From Sanguinoderma infundibulare (Eukaryota; Basidiomycota; Agaricomycetes; Polyporales; Polyporaceae), in contig JAVLRN010000013.1 in assembly GCA_032821775.1 (NCBI GenBank), positions 310,001 to 374,000 on the forward strand: 64,000 bases of DNA, read 5' to 3'. Positions within the stretch are counted from its first letter, which is position 1, and every line of letters begins with the position of its first letter. Positions 1 through 11,500 of the stretch are shown here, piece after piece. The notes below the pieces were generated by a model. The model was not told the origin of the DNA and did no database searches. It saw nothing but the letters and a program-made list of their open reading frames with translations. The position numbers were made by a program, and so were the translations under genes.

Positions 1-284
1 TCCGAGAGTGAATATATATAGCATGCTCCATGCACGAGGATGATTCTGATAGTTCATGATATTGTCCAAGCGAGGCGAATAGTAGGTGGGGACTCGAGTA
101 GAATATTTTGAGACGTCCGGCCCCTTCGGCAGCAGCCCGAGCGCCGAAATGATCCGAAAATGATCTCGGCAGATCCCGGTGCCGGCCGGACGCGTTATCC
201 GTTGGACTTGCTGGACTGGGACTGCGCCGGTTCAAACTGCTTGGCTATGGTCGACGACCAGCTACAAATCCTCGGTATCACCAA

Positions 285-3200
285 ATGTCTGCCGATGAAC
301 TCGAATATCGTGCCCAGTATAAGAGGCAGAAACACTCAAGGGCATGCGAATTTTGCCGGAGGAGGAAAGGTGCGCTGATTCACAGCCACTGACTCAATGA
401 TGGCCCGAAGATTACTGAAACCCGCATGCAGTTGGTTGTGAGTTCAGGTTTTCAGTTTGTTGGACCCTGAGCCCACTTTCTGTCGGTATCTAGGTGACGC
501 AGCTGACAGGGCCGAGAACCAATGCTCGAGGTGCATTACCAACGGCATCGACTGCCAGTACGACCCCGCCGCAAAGGTATGTTCCCCGCAGATCTCATGT
601 GTTACCTGTACCTCTCTGACCCGCACCAGATGAAGCGCCCTACAAAGAAGTAAGCATGATTACTAGATGCAACCGAATCCCAGGGGGTGCATACCTGGAA
701 GGGTAGTCTCGTCACCAGATGTCAAGGGAGGCCTTGTGCGTCGTGGATGGGGAGACAGAACGGCGTAGATCCTCCCTTACCCTCTGGTGACTCGGAGTTT
801 CGTCTAGGCAGAGGGGGCGTTCCCGTTGCGTGTCCCCGGGCTTCCAATCCGTGCACTGAGGCCTGAACAGTGCCTGCGGTGACATGCGACCGCGGGACAC
901 GTTCTACGCGAGTTTCCTGCCTTGGCACGGCCAGGGAATAAGGCTTGTGTGTCACATTCGACCCGTAAGAGCATGCCAGCTTGGATCTACACAGAGAACT
1001 GGAGTTGGTCCTGGATGCGTGGTGCGAATAAAGAGTTGTCCCTGACGCGAGTGCGAAAACAGAGCGCGGACTCTGTCTTCGCACAGCCCATTAAAGATCG
1101 CGCTCTTTCTTTGAACTAGGAACCAAGTGCCGCGCTCTGTCTCGGCGACGCGCATTGAGGACCGCGCTCCGCCAATCTACGCTGGCATGTTGAGCGTGAC
1201 ATGTAGATTGTGCGGACGGGGATCCTTGCGACACACTTGGTGGCACTCGGACCGGGATGAAGGGAACCCCCCCCCCCCCCCCCCCCCCCCCGGCTGTCTA
1301 TACTACACTGGCCGGACGTTAAAGGAGGGTCTCTGCGTGGTTCCGTCTCGTTCTCCTTTCCGTGCCGTGAGGCACTCCCTTAATGCCTAGGGACGAGACT
1401 ACTTCACCGGGTGTATTGGCCTGATCCTGCCTTCAGTTCTCTTTCCTTGCTGAGGTGAGGTTTCAAAACGACTTGTGACGAGACTCCTCAAAGGACGGAT
1501 GCCCTATACTCTGGCATGACACCATTCCCTTCGAACTTGAAGATAATTGCTCAGATCAATCCAACAGATATGTCCAGGCGCTTGAAGACCGCCTCTCCAA
1601 AGTCGAGAGTCTGCTGGAGAAGGTACCCAAGTCCTGTTCGTCATTCACACCAGATTGTTAGACTGAATGCACGCACAGCTGCGGGCTGACGCCCCGCTCC
1701 TTGAAGTTGATCCTGATGAAGCGGAAGACCCGCCCAGCCAGCAATCGCCCCCAAGCGTCTCAAATATTCCGCATCCTACTTGGTCCTCTACGACGCTCTT
1801 CCCGCGAGGTTTCCACCCGTCGACTGACTCTTCCGAAGAGATCGACCCCAGCGACAACGAAGACGGGCAAGCGGTTACCGATACCCATCCCATGGGCTAC
1901 CAGGGTAAATCTAGCAATTCGGGCCTTGTCCGCACCGTCATTGGCCTTAAGAGCAAGTACACGGGCATGCCACCTATCGAATTCAATAAACCGCTCCACG
2001 ACGTTACCAAACCGTTCCTCCCCGTAAGTTTCTATGTGAGCATTCATCTATGATCAGAGGCTGACGACCGTCAAACGAAGGATGTGATCGCAATGGCTTC
2101 GAACATCATCCCGCCGTACAGGGAAAAGGACTTCCCACCCCCTGACATCATGGCGACGCTCATCGACGCCTACTTCGTCCACGTCAACACCTACCTCGCC
2201 CTCCTCCACCGCCCCACGTTCGAACGCGACGTCAAGAGCTGCTTACACCTCCGCGACAAAGGATTTGGGACCGTTGTGCTCCTTGTCTGCGCCACCGGCA
2301 GCGCCTGGTCGTCTAGCGCGCTGCATTTGTATCCGAACAAGACTCCAGGATGGGAGTGGTTTGACAAGGTCAGCTCGGCAGCGTTTTCGCCTCTCGCGAG
2401 GCCGAGACTGTACGACCTCCAGGCGTGCGCGGTGCGTTCATTCGTCGTTCTCTACGTATTAATCCACTTGGGCTGAACGGAATATGAATAGCTTATTGCG
2501 GCGTATGTGAATGCAACGAGCTCGCCTCAATGCAGCTCGACGGTCTTGAGCCTAGGCATTCGGATGGCACATGACGTGGGGGCGCACCGGAAGAAGATGT
2601 ACAGCGCATTACCGACGCCAGAACAAGAGCTTTGGAAACGGGCCTTTTGGTCGGTTGACATTTTCACCCGCGGATCTATGTGATTTACTGAAGTTCACAG
2701 GGTGCTAGTCACCATGGACAGATTAGCAAGCTTTGGAATGGGACGGCCGTGTACCATTCTTGACGAAGAGTTTGTGGCATGCGGATTATATTCAGATGTT
2801 TGGTCTCGCTAACACCTCTCCGTAGTTTCGACCTCGATCCGATGACTGAGTGCGACGATGAGTACTGGTCGCACCGAGATCCATTTCAAGCTTTCAAACA
2901 GCCTCCCAGAAAGCCATCAAAGATCACGTTCTGCAACACATTCATCCGACTGCTTAAGATCCAGGCGTTCGCTTCGCGCACGATAGTCGGTGTTCACTAA
3001 GGCCAAATCCGCCTAGTTGCTGATCCGTTAACAGTACACTATCAACAAGTCCAAGCTCTTATTCGGCTACGTAGGTCCAGAGTGGAAGCAGAACATAGTC
3101 GCTGAGCTCGACTCCTCGATGAACAAATGGTTGGACACCATACCTCCTCACTGTAAGCATCAATTCCTCCAGTTCTCCTGCAAACGTCGACTCACCCCGC

Positions 3201-4757
3201 GTCGCGCAGTGCGCTGGGACCCGAAGATGGAAGACAGCGTCTTCCTCAGCCAATCCGCGATACTGTATGCCAACTACTACCAGCTACAGATCTTCATCCA
3301 TCGCCAGTTCATCCCGTCCCCACGTCGGCGCGTTGCGAACGCGAACCTCTCGTTGCCGTCCATGACCATCTGCGCGAACGCGGCTCGTGCGTGCGTGCGA
3401 CTGCTAGGCGTCCTACACCACCGTGCTCTCCCCCCGTCGGGCACCATAGAGTGGGCGTTGACTCCGTTGCAGTTGCCGCTTTTCACGGCCGCGATCATGC
3501 TTGTGTTGAGTCTGTGGTGCGGTGCGAGGGACACGCAGGGAGTACTCGAAGACGTGGATATTTGTTTGGACATGTTGAAGGATTTGGAGGAGTCGTGCGT
3601 GCCTTCTCCCTAATCATCCTCTACCGTCCTGACGACGTTGTGATTATTGGTAGTGGCAATTTCGGAGCGCGGAAGATTCGGTGCGTGCTGATAATGACGC
3701 TTCACGCAACGCTTCCTTTTTTATCATAATCCTGCAGGGCTGTCCTACGAGCGATGGTCCCGGTAACTCAGCAGCCACCCAGTGAGCGATCCTATTCTGC
3801 ATCCAGCTCAAACTTGGCGAAGGAAGGGGCGCAGACCGTCGAGGAGCTGTTTACTGCGGCATTGGAGCAGCTCCACATTTCTGGCTGGAGCCCGCCGCCG
3901 AATTCTAACGGCTCCGACGTGCCCAACACCCCAGCCAACGGCGATTCCATTCAGCCAATACACGCATTGTCAGGCTCGGCTCCAACGCGACACGCGGGAC
4001 GACTCCCAGCCTTCCCATCCCCCTTCTCTGATTCGGACTTCCGCCCGATAGGCGTGACGCCGCAAGAGGCCGCGTACCTCAACCAGGTCGCTTTCAACAT
4101 GTTCTCGGGCTGCGACGGCTGGGCTCTCGACTTGAACACGATCCGCATGCCCTTCGCTCGCCGCACTGCACTGTCACCCAGGGACACGGCCGGTACGGAG
4201 CAAGCTGAAATACTGAGGACCGCGCCCATCATGCATTCCCTTGTAGGAGATGTACTGGCCCTGCCTACGACTTCAGCTCAGAGCGACCCAACGATTGCTG
4301 TGCCGTCTGACATTGGGTCGGGGTTGGACGGGAACGCGTTCATGGCCGCGGACTTCGACTTCCTCGACTCGCTCTCCAATCTGCTCGGCAACATTCAGGA
4401 GGCTCCGCCGCTTGCCGCGCAGCACGGACCTTCGCCATCTGCGGCCCCAGCTACGACAAGGGTGGAGCCCGTAACGACGTGTGCGCCGAGTGAGCTGCAC
4501 AGGCTTCCGACGGCGAAGGATCCCACGTCTTGGGAGGCCATGGACGACGGGACTCAGGATCCGCCGGGGCTGTGGCAGTGGTTGACTGCTCCCGACGGCC
4601 AGTTGTGAGTGCCAGTCTCATTGCGTCGAAGCCGTGTGCCGTACTATGGCGACTGACCTGGTATTCCGGTCTTCCTCGTAGGTGGGACCAGTGGGAGGCG
4701 TTCGTTGAAGACCAAGGAGGCGTATCAGTGGACCACAATCAGCCAGCTTCCCTTTAG
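285..4757 (+). CDS. Zn2Cys6 fungal-specific transcription factor (copy 1)
   Basis: Likely nuclear DNA-binding regulator. It is spliced from about ten exons. The start at 285 reads MSADELEYRAQYKRQ and leads into a cysteine cluster (CEFCRRRK, then CSRC and a further Cys in exon 2 near 495-576). A coiled-coil linker follows near 1560-1623 (YVQALEDRLSKVESLLEK). The fungal-specific middle domain spans about 2080-3600, with PTFERDV, the FGMGRPCTI motif near 2740 and a helical part with WCGARDT near 3520. A low-complexity C-terminal region runs from about 3754. The last intron (about 4606-4680) joins to an exon encoding WDQWEAF and a TAG at 4755-4757. With the simplest splice of intron 1 the third zinc-ligand Cys is not evident. 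Intron 3 carries a TIR element. Target genes cannot be read from the sequence. Confidence 0.85.
705..1485. mobile_element. Non-autonomous TIR element in intron 3 of regulator copy 1
   Basis: The insertion is bounded by perfect 11-bp terminal inverted repeats, AGTCTCGTCAC at 705-715 and GTGACGAGACT at 1475-1485. It lies between the exon ending in KRPTKK-like codons and the coiled-coil exon. No transposase reading frame is present. A related insertion lies at the same gene position in copy 2, so it predates the duplication. No clear target-site duplication can be assigned, so the superfamily is left open. Confidence 0.65.
1267..1291. repeat. Poly-C tract of 25 bases
   Basis: An uninterrupted run of 25 C lies inside the intronic element of regulator copy 1. 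The matching part of copy 2 has only a short C-rich stretch (around 11965-11985), so the tract expanded after duplication. Its exact length is unreliable on most sequencing platforms. Confidence 0.95.
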
Positions 4758-5362
4758 ACGTCGACGACTATCATGTGTATCATCGGATGGGATATTCGGT
4801 AACCTACGTAATTTATAATTGCGGTTCTTGGTATATGACTTCTCTATCAGCTCTCTACTCGTCTATTCAGTCCTTTCGAATATTAGGCCGCGAAAGGACG
4901 CTCGTTCACGCTCAGCAACTACTGGCGGGCCGCTATGCTGCGACTCCGGGCGAGCGATTGTTTGCAATGTGGTGCCGGTTGACTGGCTACAAGTGGAGTC
5001 GGTCGACTGGGTCGCCGGCCCCTCGGGCTCTGCCCATCCCTACACTAATATCATCGCCAAGTCTGTGCTCCCTTGGTTTCCATTGCACTTTTATCCCGGA
5101 CTGTTAGGGTGATGTCGTTTACCGGCGCTTGCAAGTAGTGAATGAGACGGAAAAGTAAGTACTATCAGCCTTCGTGCTCCACATCTTCCATAACTTATGC
5201 CGAAAGACGTTGTAGCAGCGACTTCCTTCTCCGCAAAGCCCCCTCTACTTCTGTGGAGGCGACGGGTCCAGATGATGCGCAAAAGCTTAGCTTTCGTGTG
5301 AGGTACGTCCTCCCAACGTTTTTTGTCGTTGTTTCAGTACGATTAATTCGTGGCCTGGCATG

Positions 5363-5760
5363 GGGACCGTGTTCTCTGCACATGTGAACCACGCGGGGAC
5401 GATCAGGGTGCGTGCTAGAACCTTCGCTTGGGAGCGCAAAATCGCGGCGTCGCACTGCCCTTCGAAGGAAAGAAGCCAGGAAGATATTCATGGTCCGGCA
5501 AGGGGACCGTGTTCTCTGAACATGTGAATCACGCGGGGACGATCAGGGTGCATGCCACAACCTTCGCTGGGGAGCGCAAAATCGCGGCGAGAGTCTTCGC
5601 TCCGGAGCGCGAAATCGCGGCTAGAGCCTTCGCTGGAGCGCGAAATCGCGGCGAGAACCTTCGCTTGGGAGCGCAAGATCGCGGCGAGAGCCTTCGCTCC
5701 GGAGCGCAAGATCGCGGCGTCGCACTGGCCTTCGAAGGAAAGAAGCCAGAAAGAAGGTTG
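5363..5760. repeat. Nested GC-rich tandem repeat
   Basis: Units of roughly 30-36 bp built on GAGCGCAAAATCGCGGCG followed by AGAGCCTTCGCTCCG recur about six times between 5418 and 5735. They sit inside a longer duplicated segment: the stretch starting GGGGACCGTGTTCTCTG at about 5370 recurs at about 5499, and a GAAGGAAAGAAGCCAG tail occurs at about 5463 and 5733. Long frames through it are repeat artefacts. The rest of 4758-6937 shows no convincing gene. Confidence 0.85.
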
Positions 5761-6937
5761 GTTCAATTTCGACCAACCACGTTTTGAGAACCTAGCGATC
5801 GTGCCACAGTACTTCCTCCTGACGCAGTTTGTTGCAGTTTCAGCACTCACCGTTTCGTCAGCATATATAAGGCATCACGCACGTATCCATGAAGCAGCCA
5901 TTCGGGTTCGGTTTCGTGCCGATGATGTTCGTCACTACTATATTATTCGATCCTTTATGGTTGGACATTCCTCGTTCACGGTTGCACGATAATCATGTTC
6001 ATAGACTTCCAGGATATAATGACGATAGGATACTGTGTCGCCGACGTATAATCTTTTCCTTCTCACTGAAATCATTGCACACGTCACCGTAGGACTCTAG
6101 TCCTACTTACCCCGATACCATGTACGCATCATGAATATTCGGTCAAGCCTCACCGACACGTACCCCACCGTATGTTCCACGTCCCACGCTGGTCAACATG
6201 TCCGGCGGCGTCCCTGCTGATGTCGTCATATTCCAGACTTTTTATCTGAGGTTGGGAGCCCGTAAGGATTGTAGTAGTTTGTGATGACGTAGTAGTAGCT
6301 TGAACGTTGCTGAGCGTCCTGTACGCATCTAAGTGGTAGCGTTGTGTGGTCCTTGCGAGGTTGTACACCCATCGCAGGACCTCCTCAATCAGTCCAACAC
6401 TCGACTTTCACCCAAAATAACCTCGTGGGGTAACAGTTTGGTCTTATGGGCGTCGTGAGCCAATGCGCTACAGGCGGCTCCCCTGAGCAGCGACCACGAG
6501 GTACGTCTTCTATCAGTCGATGATCCGCCTTTGGCTTCATACAGCTGACCCCGCGCTACCATCATCCCTTCTAAGAATGGCACCTTCCTCGTCCGGACGC
6601 TGTTCAGCTCTCATCATACAATCGTTGCCGAAGGCCAGACCCTGGCGCCGTGCTTCCGTTCCGCTGTACTCTTCCGAGTATTCGCACAAAGGGTGCTCAC
6701 ACCGCGATTGGGCCACAGCAGCCTGACAAGGCTCTGTCAGGCTTCAGACACACGCAGATAAGCGGACCTTGGATTCCAATCCGATGCACACGATCACGGC
6801 TTGCAGATTGTTCGTGGTACAAATACGCCTGCGGGCTCTCCTCAGAAGACCGTGCCCGACCCTCCAATCTGAGGCAGTCGACCACACGATTAGCCTCCCC
6901 ACGAACGCGACGACCTCTGACGACAACCGCAGCGGCC

Positions 6938-7690
6938 ATGTTCGCAAAGCTCATGCCGTCGTCGATCGTCTTCGCAATCGCGTTCTTCGCGTTCTACCTC
7001 CAGCGCGTCCTCGGGGCAGCGATCGCGCCGCGGGCTGCTGAGGAGAAGCGGGACGTCTACGTGCCCCCCGTGCTCTACCCCCACAACGGAACGGTGTGGA
7101 CCGTCGGGCAGCGGCACAACGTCACTTGGTAAGTGGCCCGCCGTTCAATCAGAGGTATGTGTAAGCCTGACCTGCGACTGATGCCTTCCATTCGTCGTGT
7201 GCAGGGACGTCTCGGACCCGCCGCAGAACATCACCAACGGCAAGGGCTTGATCTTCCTCAGGAAGGGCGAATTCACCTCACCCCGTACGTGTATCCGGCC
7301 CTATCTGCTTGAGCCTTGCGCGGAGTCTCGTTGGTATAGCTACGCCGCGAGCCTCGAGAGGCGCATCCTGTCAACGAGTACTTGTGCTTGGAATGGACCG
7401 GCATCGGCCGATAAACGTCTGCACTAACTAATCATGCAATCCTCGTCGATAGTGATCCTCCAGAACGGCTTCAAGATCCTTCTCGGCCGCATTGAGATCA
7501 CCGTCCCGTGGGTTGCGGACGGGAGCGATTACAGCATCGTCCGTGCGTACCACCTTCAACCCTCCAGATCGCGCTCTCGCCCGCCCACCTGATATTGACA
7601 TATTCTATCCTCTTCCCGCTGATAGTTGTGGGCGACTCCGGCAACTTCAGCCCGCAGTTCACCATCACCGGCAGCGGTGTCGCGTTTTGA
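6938..7690 (+). CDS. Secreted Kre9/Knh1-like domain protein
   Basis: A small secreted or cell-wall protein of about 125 residues in four exons (6938-7130, 7205-7285, 7453-7542, 7626-7690). It starts with a signal peptide (MFAKLMPSSIVFAIAFFAF, then a Leu-Gly-Ala cleavage region). A beta-sandwich segment follows with the motifs PHNGTVWTVGQRHNVTWD, ITNGKGLIFLRKG and GDSGNFSPQFTI. These match the Kre9/Knh1-like N-terminal domain common in basidiomycete small Ser/Thr-rich wall proteins. The Ser-rich GPI tail often found in the family is absent; the protein ends right after the domain in ITGSGVAF. It is the only intact gene in the spacer between the two regulators. Confidence 0.85.
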
Positions 7691-7869
7691 CAGGGCTTCA
7701 CAATCGAACACGAATCGTACATCTGACGAGCTCCTTGAATAACGCGTCGAAATGAACTTTGGGACCGAACTTTGATGAATATTTAGGTCGGATATGACGG
7801 GACTTGCACTTACGAACTCGGATGGACATTTGCTTCCGTAACGAACTTTCCTCCATGTATTACTACTAC

Positions 7870-8280
7870 ACATCTTGGCAGGCCGTACCAGCACAGAGGG
7901 AGTTTCCGGAGGCCATTGGGGTACACAGAAATTAGGATTGAGGCAGGCCGTGGAAGAGCCGTTTGTATGTCATCGTCCTGCAACACTTTCTAGATTAAAA
8001 TCGCAATGGAACCGGCACGGCGAGATACAGAACTGACCCCCCACGCAAACTTGCGCAGCGGTAACTTGGAGAATTCTTGAGTATCAGGCGATTCGCGTGA
8101 TGACGAGTCACTGGAATGGGATGATGACGACGAGTTTCCGGGGGTTGACATAGGCTGGAGAACGGAGGTCGAATGTGTATGGCAGAAGCGATGCCAGCCA
8201 TAACGATCGTGGCTAGACGCGGAACGGGCAATTCGCGGGCCCGTCAAGCCACATTCCTGGAATTCTGATAACATCGACCT
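7870..8280 (-). pseudogene. Decayed member of the small TM-protein family
   Basis: On the minus strand one piece reads an acidic Ser-rich stretch ending LPLRKFAWG at an intron donor, like the exon-1 end KFVWG of the copies at 20233-20898 and 50922-51647. After an intron the sequence continues with LPRPAS and then RKLPLCWYGLP, the most conserved motif of the family. Homology stops soon after, so the second half of the domain and the TM tail are missing. The start region has also diverged. Confidence 0.7.
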
Positions 8281-8526
8281 CCACCTCTGTCATAACAGCA
8301 ATGAGAGGGCACACATACGTTGAATGGAGGCAAGGTCTGTGCCGCAGAAAGGGGTGAAAAGATACCGGACATGCAAGTCAGCAGAGATAAGCTAGAACGA
8401 ATGTCCTTTCGCAACCTGATATTCGAAAGCACCGAATAGACGAGTAGGCGGATAGAGTAGTCATCCAACAAGAAACCGCCATTATAAAGTTACATAGGTT
8501 ATCCAATATTCCGCAGTTGTCCGCAT

Positions 8527-11500
8527 CTAAAAGGAACTTGCTGGCTGACCGGGGTTCGCTGCAGCGACTCCGTGTTCCTGCACGAACGCGTCCCACTGGT
8601 CCCACCTGCGAGGGAAGAGCGGAAGAGGTCAGTCGCCAAACCACGGCACACGACTTGTACGTGATTCGAGCGGCACTCACAACTGGCCATCGGGAGCAGT
8701 TAACCACTGCCACAACCCCGGGTCTTGCGTCCCGTCGTTCATTACCTCCAAAGACGTGGCATCCTGCGTCTCCGGAAGCCTGTGCATCTCGCTCGGGGCA
8801 CACGTCTTCACGGGCTCCACACTCGTGGCAGCTGGGGCGGCGGACCGCGCTGGCCCGTGCTCCGAGACAAGCGGAGGCGGATCCTGAGCGTCGCCAAGCA
8901 TACCGCAGAGCGAGCTGATGAAGTCAAAGTCCTCCGCCATCAACCCGTTTCCGTTCGACGGATACGCAATGTCCGACGGGACAGCGCTCGGGGCTGGAGT
9001 TTGATGGAACGCCAGTCCATGCCCTCCGGGCAACTGCAAGTGCGACGACGTCGGCCGTATCTTATCCCCCTCCGCCCCCGCTGGGACGATGGGTGACGGC
9101 ACCGTGTCGCGACCGAAGGGCATGCGGACCGTGTTGAGATCTAGCGCCCAGCCGTCGCAGCCAGAGAAGATGTTGAATGCGACCTGGTTGAGTTGCGCCG
9201 CCTCTTCTGGCGTCACGCCTATCGGGCGGAAGGCAGAATCGGAGAAGGGGCATGGGAATACTGGCAGTCCGCCAGCGCGTCGTGTACCGGTGGGAGTAGA
9301 TCCTAACGCCGTGTGTGACGGAGGTATAGACTCGCCATCAGTTGGGGTATTGGGCATGTTGGAGCCGTCGGAACTCGGTGACGGGCTCCAGCCCGATATG
9401 TGGAGCTCCCCCAACGTGGCCACGAGGAGCTCCTCGATGGTCTGCGCCCCTTCCTTGGCGAGATTTGAGCTCGATGCCGGATAGGATCGCTCACTGGGGG
9501 GCTGCTGGATGAGTGGGACCATGATTCGTAGGACACGCCTGCAGGATCAGGATCATCATGAAAACGGAAGCGCTACGCGGAGCATCGTTATCAGCACGCA
9601 CCGAATCTTCCGCGCTCCGAAATTGCCACTAGGACAGCGTCATCAGGACGGTAGAGGGCGATTAGGAAAAGGCACGTACCTCTCCAAATCCTTCAACATG
9701 TCCAAACAGATATCCACGTCCTCGAGTACATCCTTCGTGTCCTTCGCGCCGCACCACAGGCTCAACACAAGCATGACCGCAGCTGTGCAAAGCGGCAAGT
9801 GTAACGGCGTTAGCGCCCAGTCTACGATGCCCAACGCGGGCAGAGCGCGACGATGCAGCACGTCTAGCACCCGCACGCACGCACGGGCCGCGGTAGAACA
9901 GATGGTCATGGACGGCAGCGAGAGATTCGCGTTGGCGAGGCCCCGACGCGGGGACGGAATGAATTGGCGGTGAATGCAGATCTGGAGCTGGTAGTAGTTG
10001 GCATACAGTATCGCAGATTGCCTGAGGAAGACGCTGTCGTCCATCTTGGGGTCCCAGCGCACTGCGCGAAGCGGGCGTGAGTCAGCAGTTGCAGGAGATT
10101 CGGAGGAATGCTCACGGTGGGGAGGCATGATGTCCAGCCATTTGTTCATCGAGGAGTCCAGCTCAGCGACGATGTTTTGCTTCCACGCTGGACCGACATA
10201 ACCAAATAAGAGCTTCGACTTGTTGATCGTGTACTGTTAACCTATGATCAGCGACTGAGCAGATTTGCATCTTAGTGAACACCGACGATCGTGCGTAAAG
10301 CGAACGCCTGGATCTTGAGCAATCGGATGAACGTGTTGAAGAACGTGACCTTCGAGGGCTTCCCGGGAGGTTGCTTAAATGCTTGCGAGGGATCTGCATC
10401 CGACCAGTACTCATCGTCGCACTCGGCCATCGGACCGAGGTCGAAACTAACTAGAGGTATTAACAAAATAGAACTACAACGCGGATGCATACAACTTACT
10501 CTTCATCGTGGATGGTACACGGCCGTCCCATCCCGAAGCTTGCTAGTCTGTCCATGGCGACGAGCACCCTGCAAGAATTTGAGTGAGTTGCGTAGGTTCG
10601 CCGCGGAGAATGCTGACGGACCAGAAAGCACGTTTCCAAAGTTCTTGTTCGGGTGTAGGCGTTGCGCTGTACATCTTCTTCCGGTGCGCCCCCACGTCCT
10701 GTGCCATCCGAATGCCTAAGCTCAAGATAGTCGAGCTGCCTTGAGGCGAGCTCGTCGCGTTCACATACGCCGCAACAAGCTATTCATATCCGGTTCAGCC
10801 TAAGCGCATTAATATTTAGAGCAGAGCGGAACAACGCACCGCGCACGCCTGAAGGTCGTACAATCTTGGTCTAGCAAGGGGCGAAAACGCTGCCGAGCTG
10901 ACCTTGTCAAACCACTCCCATCCTGGAGTCTTGTTGGGGTAGCAATGAAGCGCGCTAGACGACCACGCGCTGCCGGTGGCGCAGACGAGGAGCACAACGG
11001 TCCCAAATCCTTTGTCGCGGAGGTGTAAGCAGCTTTTGACGTCCCGTTCGAACGTTGGGCGATGGAGGAGAGGGAGGTAGGTGTTGACGTGGACAAAGTA
11101 TGCGTCGATGAGGTTCGCCAGGACGTTAAGCGGAGGGAAGTCCTTTTCCCTGTACGGCGGGATGATGTTCGAGGCCATTGCGATCACATCCTTCGTTTGA
11201 CGGTCGTCAGCCTCTGATCATAGATGAATGCTCACATGGAAACTTACGGGGGTGAATGGCTTGGTAATGTCGTGGAGCGGTTTGTTGAGTTCGACAGGCG
11301 GCATACCCGTGTACTTGCTCTTGAGCCCGATGACAGTGCGGAGGAGGTCTGAATTGCTGGATTTACCGTGGTAGCCCATGGGATGGGTATCGGTAACCGC
11401 TTGCCCGCCCTCATCGTCGCTGGGGTCCATCTCTTCGGAAGAGTCGGTCGACGGGTGGAAACCTCGGGGAAAGAGCGCCCTGGAAGACCACGAAGGATGC

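Larger units (their letters stand above)
160..4930 (+). repeat. Left arm of a regulator-containing inverted repeat
   Basis: This block is matched in reverse orientation by roughly 8370-13150. The match covers the whole transcription-factor gene, part of its upstream region (the stretch before the start codon near 250-284 matches 13080-13115) and its 3' flank (about 4850-4930 matches 8370-8440). Divergence is clearly visible in introns and in the disordered C-terminal part of the protein, so this is an older duplication than the large one further right. Confidence 0.85.

Noticed and set aside
5428..5992. Repetitive Ala/Arg-rich open frames
   Set aside because: Produced by the tandem repeat; several frames are open at once, as expected for a unit length that is a multiple of three.
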